This document shows, one piece after another, positions 46,557 to 58,500 of a stretch of 64,000 nt of DNA. The stretch covers positions 2,666,001-2,730,000 of the forward strand of contig NZ_FNUB01000005.1 of assembly GCF_900105985.1 (NCBI RefSeq). The letters are read 5' to 3'. The stretch comes from Tenacibaculum sp. MAR_2010_89. GTDB lineage: Bacteria > Bacteroidota > Bacteroidia > Flavobacteriales > Flavobacteriaceae. Below the pieces are notes generated by a model, which saw nothing but the letters and a program-made list of their open reading frames with translations, was not told the origin of the DNA and searched no databases. Within the stretch, counting starts at the first letter, position 1; every line of letters starts with the position of its first letter. The translations under genes were made by a program, and so were the position numbers.

Positions 46557-49500
46557 TTATTTAATTATTATTTTCTTTACTAACCTTTCTTTATCAGATT
46601 CTATTAAAACTACATATATTCCAGTTACTAAAGTTAAATCATAATCAATTGTATATTCAGACTTACCATCAAGCTTTTTAGCACTGATTAGATTATTCTT
46701 ATACATACCGAAAATCCTTACATTAACTTTATTTTCTTTTTTAAGTTTTACATCTAACTTAAACTTTCCATTTGATGGATTAGGATAAACTACAAAATCT
46801 TTTATCATAGGTTGACTTCCTGTACTATCTTTTACATCTTTATCCGTATCGTTTTCTATAACATAAATAGTTTTTGTAATATATTCTTCACATTCTCCTA
46901 TCCTTGTTACAAGTGTTATTTCGTACTCACCAACCTTATCAAAAAGAACTTCTACATAACTACCTGATTCGTCTATAATTTGTCCTTCATTAGGTACAAT
47001 CCAAATAGACTCTTCAGGCTCAGGAGAACTTACATTAACAGCAATAAAGCTTTCATTAACAAAAACTTGTGTAGAAACAATAAAGTTAGCTGAAATTTCT
47101 GTATTTGTAGTTTTTACAATTATTTCATCAGTAACTGAACAACCTTTCTTATCTGTTGAAATTACTTTATAGGTTCCTGATTCATTTACTTCAACCATTG
47201 AATCTGTACTTGTAAACCCATTACTTGAAGTCCATGAATAATTTACACCATCTTTAATACTTCCATCTAAAATAATTTTTTGTCCTTTACATAAAGTAAC
47301 ATCCTTTCCTAAATCTAATTTAATTTTCTCTGGACTTGTTATTTTAAAAGATTCAGTAATACTACATCCCTTATTATCGGTTATTATAACACTGTAGGTT
47401 CCTTCAATTAAGTTATTTAATGTATTAGAAACACTTCCATTACTCCATTTATAACTATAAGGCATAGCTCCTCCAGCTACTTCAAGTTTAATTTCCCCAT
47501 CATTACCTTGATAACAAGTTGGGTTAATTAAACTGTAATCATCTAATTTTAAAGGTTCAGGTAAAACTATAGTTATATTATTTGAAACTTTACATCCATT
47601 AACATCAACTACTGTTAATTTATATGATCCAGTTTTTACATCCTTTAAAGTTGATGTATTATCACCAGTACTCCATAAATAAGTGTAGGGTGCTGTACCT
47701 CCAATTACTGAACTATTAACTTCCCAGTCATTTCCTTTTCCACAGTTTACATAATCAGAAGTTAATTTTAATTCAAGTATTGATGGTTCTTTTAATTCAT
47801 ACTTCGAACTAGTAACTATATTATTATTCGCATCTGTTATAATAACATAATAAGTACCTCCCGATAAATTACTTAAAGTAGAAGTTGTTCCTATTACAGT
47901 AGCATTTCCATCTTTATACCATTGATAAGTATAATTTTTGACTCCTCCATTTACTACTGCCTCTATTTCTCCATTTGAAGATCCATTACAGCTTATTATT
48001 GAATTACGTTTTATACTAACTTCTAGTTTTTCAGGCTCAGATAATTCAAAAGTCTTTTCTGTACTACATCCCTTTGAATCTTTAATCTTTAATTCATACG
48101 TACCTTTCTGTAAGTTTTCTAAATGTAAATTAGATGGTAAGCTTATTCCATTACTAGCTACCCAAGTATACGTATAAGGCGCTGTTCCTCCTTTTATTGA
48201 AGTTTCAATATGACCATTTGATAATCCAAAACCTGTTGGATTTGCTAATGATAATTCAGTTATCTTTAAGCTCAATGGAGCTACTAACTCTACCTCTTTT
48301 GTAATTTTGCATCCATTTACATCTACTACTGTTAACGCATATGATCCTGCTTTAACATTCGTTAAATTTGATGAATTATCACCTGTATTCCACAAATAAG
48401 TATATGGTGCAGTTCCTCCCAATACTGTAGTTTTAATTTCCCAATCATTACCTGTTCCACAATTTACATAGTCAGCATTTAAGGCTAGTATTAAAATTGA
48501 CGGTTCAATTAACTCGTATTTCGAACTTGAAACAGTATTGTTATTAGCGTCTGTTATAATAACATAATAAGTACCTCCTGATAAATTACTTAAAGTTGAA
48601 GTTGTTCCTTGTAATAAAGGAGTCACTTCTTTATACCATTCATAAGTATAACCTTGAACCCCTCCATTTACAATAGCCTGTAATTCTCCATTTGAAGAAC
48701 CATTGCAACTTATAACTGAATTACGTTTTATACTAACTTCTAGTTTTTCTGGTTCTGTTAATTTAAAAGTCTTTTCTGTACTACACCCTTTTGAATCTTT
48801 AACCTTTAATGTATACCTACCTTTCTGTAAGTTTTCTATTCGTAAATTAGATGGTAAACTTACGCCTGAACTAGTTACCCACGAATACGTATATGGTGCG
48901 GTTCCTCCTTTTATTGAAGTTTCAATATGACCATTTGATAATCCAAAACCTGTTGGGTTTGCTAATGATAACTCGATTATCTCTAAGCTCAATGGAGCGA
49001 CTAACTCTACCTCTTTTGTTATTTTACATCCATTTACATCTACTACTGTTAACGTATATGATCCTGCTTTAACGTTCGTTAAATTAGATGAATTATCACC
49101 TGTATTCCACAAATAAATATATGGTGCGGTTCCTCCTGTTACTGTACTTTTAACTTCCCAATCATTACCTGTTCCACAGCTAACATAACCTGAAGCTAAC
49201 CCTAGAGTTAATATTGATGGTTCTGTTAATTCATACTTAGAACTAGTAACAGTATTGTTATTAGCATCAATTATAATAACATAATAAATACCTCCTGATA
49301 AATTACCTAAAACAGCTTTCGTTCCTACAACAGAAGGACTTCCTTCTTTATGCCATTTATAAGTATAACCTTTAACTCCTCCTTTTACTACTGCTTCGAT
49401 TTCTCCATTTGAAGATCCATTACAGCTTATTATTGAGTTACGTTTTAAACTTACTTCTAGTTTTTCTGGCTCTATTAATTTAAAAGTCTTTTCTGTACTA

Positions 49501-52500
49501 CATCCTTTTGAGTCTTTAACCTTTAATGTATACGTACCTTTCTTTAAGTTTTCTATACGTAAACTAGATGATAAGCTTACTCCATTACTAGCTTCCCAAG
49601 AATACGTATAAGGCGCTGTTCCTCCTTTTATTGAAGTTTCAATATGACCATTCGATAATTGAAAACCTGTTGGATTTGCTAATGACAACTCAGTTACTTC
49701 TAAGTTCAATGGAGTTACTAATTCTACCTCTTTTGATATTTTACATCCATTTACATCTACTACTGTTAACGTATATACTCCTGCTTTAACATTCTTTAAA
49801 TCTAATGTATTATCACCTGTACTCCATAAATAAGTATATGGTGCAGTTCCTCCTGTTACTGTACTTTTAACTTCCCAATCATTACCTGTCCCACAGCTAA
49901 CATAACCTGAAGCTAACCCTAGAGTTAATATTGATGGTTCTGTTAATTCATACTTCGAACTAGTAACTGTATTGTTATTAGCATCAGTTATAATAACATA
50001 ATAAGTACCTCCAGATAGATTGTCTAAAACAGCTTTCGTTCCAACAACAGAAGTATCACCTTCTTTATGCCATTTATAAGTATAATTTTTAACTCCTCCT
50101 TTTACTACTGCTTCGATTTCTCCATTTGAAGATCCATTACAGCTTATTATTGAGTTACGGTTTATACTAACTTCTAGTTTTACCGGCTCTGTTAATTCAA
50201 AAGTCTTTTCTGTATTACATCCTTTTGAATCTTTAACCTTTAAGGTATACGTAGCTTTCTGTAAGTTTTCTATACGTAAACTAGATGATAAACTTACTCC
50301 ATTACTAGCTTCCCAAGAATACGTATAAGGCGCTGTTCCTCCTTTTATTGAAGTTTCAATATGACCATTCGATAATTGAAAACCTGTTGGATTTGCTAAT
50401 GATAACTCAGTTATCTCTAATTGTAAAGGCTCAGTAATTTTAATAATAAATTCATCTTTCCCTTCAGAATTTAAAGCAAAACAATTATTACCATCCTTCA
50501 ATTGGATTTTATGATTTCCTGGCTTTAAATTTTTAACTTCAGCAGTATTTGAATTTACTCTTATCCAAGTTGAATACCCAGTTCCTTCAAAAGCATATCT
50601 ATATTTATATATGTTATTACCTCCTTTAACATTAAATGTAAAGCTTCCATTAGCAGCTTTATTACATAACACGTTTTCACTTGAAAAGTCTAACTCAATC
50701 TTCGTAGGCTCTTTAACTTCATAAAGAGGACTTTTTTCTTTAATCCCTGCAGCATTATCTACAATTACATAATAGGTACCAGCTACGATGTTTGTTAATT
50801 GTTTTTTATTGCCAACAATTGAATCATCTGATGCATTGTACCAAGTATATTTATTACCTCCAGCTCCTCCGATAGTTATAACATCTAAAATTGCACTTTT
50901 ACCATTATAACAGGTTATCTCTTGCAACTGTTCAACAGATACTAATAACTCACCTGGATTAGCTAAATTATATGTTTCCTCAACAATACATCCTTTAGAG
51001 TCTGTAACTCGAATAGTATATGTACCTTCACCTAGTAAATTGATCTCATCGTCTTTTAAACTTGAATTAGCATCTTTTATAATATCACCTTTTTCATTTT
51101 TCCATAAATAATTATATGGGCTAACTCCACCAACTATTTTAATACTAATCCTTCCGTCATTAATTAAATCTGATGTTGGTCTAAATAAATTGGTTTCTGA
51201 AATTTCATACAATTCAGGTTCATTAACTTTTATTGAATCATTAGTTATAGAACAACCATTTTTATCAGTAATCGTAACTGAGTAAACACCTTGTTTTAAT
51301 CCACTTATTAATTTATTAGTATCTGTTGAATGTTTCCAAGTGTATGTATATGGAGCAGTTCCTCCTTTAGCTTCAACTAAAATACTTCCTGTAGAACCTC
51401 CGTAACAATTAATATCAACAACTTCTAATTTTGAAAATTCAAGCTTTAATGGTTCACTTAAATTAATAGAAGATACTTTGGATTTGTTATTATTCTTATC
51501 CGTAACTTCTAAATTATAAACTCCCGATACCTCTTCTATAAAAGTTGAAGTTGAAATTACCTTTCCTGTTGAATCTGTCCATTTATAACTATATGGTAAA
51601 ACTCCTCCAGTTACTTTTGAGCGTAACTGGCCTGTTACTCCATTACATAAAATAGATACTTCCTCTACTTTTGCCTCTAATAATAATGGTTCCTTGATTA
51701 TATGAGTGCTAGTTGACGTACAATTTCCTTTATCTGATACAAGCAACGTATACGTTCCACCACTTATATTTAATAACTCATTTGTAGTGCTTCCTAATAC
51801 TTTTCCTGTTGAATCTTTCCATTGGTAACTATAACCTGGAGTTCCTCCATTCGCTGTTATTTTTATTGATCCATTTGATAATCCAAATCCAGTTACATCT
51901 TTCTCCTCTTCTGTACTTATTGATAATCCAGTAGCTGGAGTTGTTACTTTTATTAATTTACTTATCTCACATAAATTCTTATCGCGAATCGTTACTGTGT
52001 AATCTCCTCCTGTTAATAAACTTATGCTTGAACCTGTTGCTCCATGTTTCCAACTATATGTATAAGGTGCTGTTCCGCCTTTAGCTTCAACTGAAATACT
52101 TCCAGTTGCTCCTTTGTAACATAAAACATCTACAACATTAATTGTTCCAAATGCTAATACGTCTGGTTCACTTAAATTAATAGAAGATACTTTGGATTTG
52201 TTATTATTCTTATCCGTAACTTCTAAATTATAAACTCCAGATACCTCTTCTATAAAAGTTGAAGTTGAAATTACCTTTCCTGTTGAATCTGTCCATTTAT
52301 AACTATATGGTAAAACTCCTCCAGTTACTTTTGAGCGTAACTGGCCTGTTCCTCCATTACATAAAATAGATACTTCCTCTACTTTTGCCTCTAATAATAA
52401 TGGTTCCTTGATTATATGAGTGCTAGTTGACGTACAATTTCCTTTATCTGATACAAGCAACGTATACGTTCCACCACTTATATTTAATAACTCATTTGTA

Positions 52501-55500
52501 GTGCTTCCTAATACTTTTCCTGTTGAATCTTTCCATTGGTAACTATAACCTGGAGTTCCTCCATTCGCTGTTATTTTTATTGATCCATTTGATAATCCAA
52601 ATCCAGTTACATCTTTCTCCTCTTCTGTACTTATTGATAATCCGCTTGCTGGAGTTGTTACTTTTATTAATTTACTTATCTCACATAAATTCTTATCGCG
52701 AATCGTTACTGTGTAATCTCCTCCTGTTAATGAACTTATACTTGAACCTGTTGCTCCATGTTTCCAACTATATCTATAAGGTGCTGTTCCGCCTTTAGCT
52801 TCAACTGAAATACTTCCAGTTGCTCCTTTGTAACATAAAACATCTACAACATTAATTGTTCCAAATGCTAATACGGCTGGTTCTACTAAATTAATAGAAG
52901 ATACTTTGGATTTGTTATTATTCTTATCCGTAACTTCTAAATTATAAACTCCAGATACCTCTTCTATAAACGTTGAAGTTGAAATTACCTTTCCTGTTGA
53001 ATCTGTCCATTTATAACTATATGGTAAAACTCCTCCAGTTACTTTTGAGCGTAACTGGCCTGTTCCTCCATTACATAAAATAGATACTTCCTCTACTTTT
53101 GCCTCTAATAATAATGGCTCTTTGATTATATGAGTGCTAGTTGACGTACAATTTCCTTTATCTGACACAACCAACGTATACGTTCCACCACTTATATTTA
53201 ATAACTCATTAGAAGTACTTCCTAATACTTTTCCTGTTGAATCTTTCCATTGGTAACTATAACCAGGTGTTCCTCCATTCGCTGTTATCTTTATTGATCC
53301 ATTTGATAATCCAAATCCAGTTACATCTTTCTCCTCTTCTGTACTTATTGATAATCCGCTTGCTGGAGTTGTTACTTTTATTAATTTACTTATCTCACAT
53401 AAATTCTTATCGCGAATCGTTACTGTGTAATCTCCTCCTGTTAATGAACTTATACTTGAACCTGTTGCTCCATGTTTCCAACTATATGTATAAGGTGCTG
53501 TTCCGCCTTTAGCTTCAACTGAAATACTTCCAGTTGCTCCTTTGTAACATAAAACATCTACAACATTGATTGTTCCAAATACTAATACGGCTGGTTCTAC
53601 TAAATTAATAGAAGATACTTTGGATTTGTTATTATTCTTATCCGTAACTTCTAAATTATAAACTCCAGATACCTCTTCTATAAACGTTGAAGTTGAAATT
53701 ACCTTTCCTGTTGAATCTGTCCATTTATAACTATATGGTAAAACTCCTCCAGTTACTTTTGAGCGTAACTGGCCTGTTCCTCCATTACATAAAATAGATA
53801 CTTCCTCTACTTTTGCCTCTAATAATAATGGTTCCTTGATTATATGAGTGCTAGTTGACGTACAATTTCCTTTATCTGATACAAGCAACGTATACGTTCC
53901 ACCACTTATATTTAATAACTCATTAGAAGTACTTCCTAATACTTTTCCTGTTGAATCTTTCCATTGGTAACTATAACCAGGTGTTCCTCCATTCGCTGTT
54001 ATCTTTATTGATCCATTTGATAATCCAAATCCAGTTACATCTTTCTCCTCTTCTGTACTTATTGATAATCCAGTAGCTGGAGTTGTTACTTTTATTAATT
54101 TACTTATCTCACATAAATTCTTATCGCGAATCGTTACTGTGTAATCTCCTCCTGTTAATGAACTTATACTTGAACCTGTTGCTCCATGTTTCCAACTATA
54201 TGTATAAGGTGCTGTTCCGCCTTTAGCTTCAACTGAAATACTTCCAGTTGCTCCTTTGTAACATAAAACATTTTGTACATCTACTTTAGAAAACTCAAGC
54301 TTCAAAGGTTGATTAACCACGTATTCCTTTTCAGTTTTTATTAAATTTTTATCAGTAACTTTTATTACATATGTTCCACCAGTAATAGTATTTAAAGCAT
54401 TCTTAGTTGATAAAACTGTAGCACTTCCTTTTTTATACCATTTATAGGTATAAGGAATTGTTCCCCCTTGTATAGAAGCTGTTAAGTTTACATTTGAATC
54501 TCCAAAACATAAAATATCATTTACTTGTGTAATTTTTGATACTTCTAATTTATTAGGCTGTGTTATCTTAAAAATTTTAATTAGAGAACAATTATTAATA
54601 TCTTTAATTGTTAATTCATACTCTCCAGCTTTTAAATTATTAATTGATTTACTACTACCTATTTTAGTTGTTTTCCCTTTTTCTCTCCATTCATAACTAT
54701 AATTAGGTGTTCCTCCTGATACTTCAACAGAGGCTTTTCCATCATTAGTTTCAAATCCTTTTAAATTTTCTGAATTAAAACTATCTATCGTAAGTTTTTT
54801 AACTGGCTGTTTTATTTCTACGTTTATAGAAGTTACTTTACAATTATTTGCATCTGTTACTTCTACAGAATATACTCCTTTAGGTAAATTTGATACATTT
54901 TTAGAACTTAAAGAAAAACCAATATCTCCTTGTTTAGACCATTTATAAGAATAAGTTGAAACTCCACCTGTTACATTTATAGTAATTTCGCCATCAGCTC
55001 CTCCAAAACAACTAACATCTTTAGAAGATGATAAATTAACATTCAATTTCCCTGGTTGATTAACAGATAATTCAGCAAAAGCACTTTCTCCTTTACTATC
55101 ATTAACTTCAACTCTATAGGTACCTTTTTGTTTATTTTTTAATTCCGTTAATTTAAAATCCGAATTTAATAAAGTTTTAGATCCTCCATTTACCAAATAC
55201 CATTTATAAGTAAAATCTGAAGGAACAGAATTTAAAGGATATCCTCCTTTTACTTCAGCTAGTAGAGAAGCAGAGCTTTCTCCAAAACATAAAATATTTT
55301 TTGTTTGTTTTATACTTACATTTATAGGCTTAGGTTCTTTAACTTCAAAGTCTTTATTTTTTTTACACCCTTTACTATCAGTAACCTCTATTTTATATAG
55401 ACCTGCATATAGGTTATTAATGTTTTTAGTTGTTTTTATAAAAACAGGAGTTCCATTTTTAGTCCATTTATAAGTATAGCCTCCATTTCCTCCAATAATA

Positions 55501-58500
55501 TTAATAGCGATACTACCAGTTTTACCTCCTGGTATATCACAATTAATTATTGAAGTACTTGTAATATTTATATCTGAAGGTTCACTTACAGTTGTTGTTT
55601 TGGCACCAACAATTTCACATCCTTTAGAGTCTTTTAACCAAACATTATAGTTTCCTTTCGATAATCCTACTATAGTATTGTTTGATAAAGTACTTGTACT
55701 CTTATAACTTGCTTTATTATCTATTGAATATAAGTAATTACCTGACCCTCCATTAGTAACTAACTTAATTTTACCATTATTGGCATTAAAACATGTTATA
55801 TCTGTTTTTATTATACTTAAAGTTACTTTTGACGGTTCTGTTAAATTAATTGCTGCTGTTTTGTTAGTATGACTATCATTTACTGTTACAGAATAATTTC
55901 CTTGAATTGTATTAGTTAAAACATTTCTTGAATTTGACAGTAATACACCATTTCTTTTCCACTTATAAGTATAAGAACCAGAACCTCCAGTTACGGTAGC
56001 TTGTAAATTACCTTTACCACGATTACAGGTAATTACTTTAGTAACTTTTAATTGTAATTTTAATTCTGGTAATTCTTTTACTTCTATTTCTCTTGAATTA
56101 ATAGTACAACCATTAGCATCTTTAATTGTTGCTGTATAAAAACCAGCTTTTAAACCTGTTATAGTTTGACCTGTTTTTGTAGACGATGAATTTTTCTTTT
56201 TCCAAGTAACCGAATAAGGACTAGTACCACCACCTAATGCCAATGTAATTTTACCAACACTACCATTAAAAACTTTATTGTCAACTACAGAAATATTTGT
56301 AACCGCTAAAAGAGCTGGTTGCGAAATTTTTCTAACGCCAGAAATTACTGAGGTACATGATGTAATATTTCTATCTCTTATTCTAAATCTATACCCTGAA
56401 CTGGTATTAGCAGCTAAACTAAAAGTATTACTATTTTGCCATACAGTACTTGATCCTTTCCAAATAGCATATTGATAACTTCTAGATTTTCCTCCTGTAG
56501 CTGAAATCCTTACTGTTGATTTACCATTATAACATTTAATAGGGCTTATATTTATACTAGAAATTTTAACTTGAGATTGTGCGCTTACTGTTATTCCTTT
56601 TTCAAGTTTTCCTTGTCTTGTATCTTTTATTAATACTACATAATTTCCAGAAGTAACATTAACGAAAGTACTGCTAGTAATGTTTGATAATGTTTTTATT
56701 GTACTTCCATTTTTCTTTATAATAACTGTATATTTCGGATATCCTCCTGAAATACTAGCTATATTAATTCTCCCTTGTCCTTGATAACAATCAGGAGTTA
56801 CAGCAGATACAGAAAATACAATTGGTTTAGGATCTTTTATTTCTGGTAATGTATATTGCTGGGTACAATTATTTTTATCCTTATAAATTATTTTATGTAT
56901 TCCTGCTGGTAAATTAGGAATTGTAAAACCACTAGTATAAGCTTTTCCTGTTTTGGTATTAGAAGCACTTCCTTTTAATAAAACTGTATAATTAAAATAA
57001 TTACTAATAGGTGTTCCACCACTTACACTTCCTATTCTTATAGAACCATCACTATTTCCTGGAGCACTTGTATGTTTTGTTTGAGATGTTGTTACAACAT
57101 GTGTTATTTTACTTTTTCTTCCAATACTAACTTTTACATTAGACTTTGTTTTATCTACACAACCATTCGAATCTTTTACTTTTATAGTATAAGTTCCAGG
57201 TGCTTGGTTATTTAATATTATTGTTCCTCCAAAAGGTCTACTCCATGTAGATCCATTATTTAAACTGTATACATAGCTACCAGTACCTCCAGATGCAGTA
57301 ATTTTAATTTTACCATTTTTTGAATTATAACATAATTCATCCTGAACTTTAGCTGCATTAAAAGTTATTGGAGTAGGAACAGTTATTTTAAAATCATATT
57401 TATATTGCTTACAAAAAGGAGAATTGTTCGCTTTATTGAATCCAGAAACTTCTATTCTATAGTCACCTCCTTTTATTGACTTTCCTCTTGAAGATCTCCA
57501 GGTGTATTTATATACATTTGTACTCACCCGAGTTAAAGATGTTATATTAACATTATTATCTTCAGGAACATATGATCCGTTTTGAAACTTTCTTAATAAA
57601 TTAATTTCTATTTTTTCATGAGCAAATAATTGTCTTTTAAAATATAACACAAACCCTTTTACATCACTATAAGAACATAAAGGTTGGTTAAATGTAGGAG
57701 CTTTAGCTATTTTAGGAGGCTCAGGTAAAAATTGTACAGATAAAGTTCTTGACTTATCTTTTAATCCATTACACCCTGGATTAAGCCTTACCTGAATTTT
57801 TAAATTATTTAATGCTTTTTTTCGATCAGCTGTACTAGAATATAAGTTAGATAAGTACAAGTCTATAGCAGCTTGTCCATTTTTACTAGTAATTGGTCTC
57901 CAAATAGATATTTGTTCAGTTTTTGGACTATAATTACGCATCAATCTTCTGATTTCAATGACTTGATCCATATAATAATCACAGTTTCCTCCTCCACCAG
58001 GCGGTCGAGCTCTTTTTTGCAGATTACCTTTTTTCTTTTTTTCTTCCTGAGGAGCTCTTGGTATGTCTCCACCTCCACCTCCATCAAAATTAATACAATC
58101 TTCCCATCTTTCTCTAGCTCTTGTTAGTCTATCTATTAAAGCCTGATACCCCGATGTATTTCTAGTTATTTTATTTACCGGATCAAAAAACTCCCATTTA
58201 TATACTGTTGAAGGAGATCTATACAATTTGTATTCACTTGTTAACTTTACTGGAGAAGTTTCACATGCTGTTTGCGTACTATAAATACTTGAACCGTTAG
58301 TAAACTTTATTTGTGGTAAAGGAAAAACTTCAATAAGAGCATATCCACTCTTTATTCTTTCTTGATAAATTTGATTTTTATTATATCTTACTGAATTACA
58401 AGGAATAGACACACTTACTTTTTTAGTAGCTTCTCTTCCTGATCTACAATCTCCAACCCAGTTTTTATGTCTGGCACGAGTAAAAAACTCAACTTGAACT

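Noticed and set aside
52523-53512. Two nearly identical 91-codon plus-strand frames, exactly 714 bases apart
   Set aside because: They are antisense shadows of array A in the giant gene; the period and Leu-rich composition follow from the minus-strand repeats.
47563-54306. Regular repeats that could suggest a CRISPR array or satellite DNA
   Set aside because: The units are 714 and 717 bases, in frame, and code for SprB domains; there are no short repeats with unique spacers.
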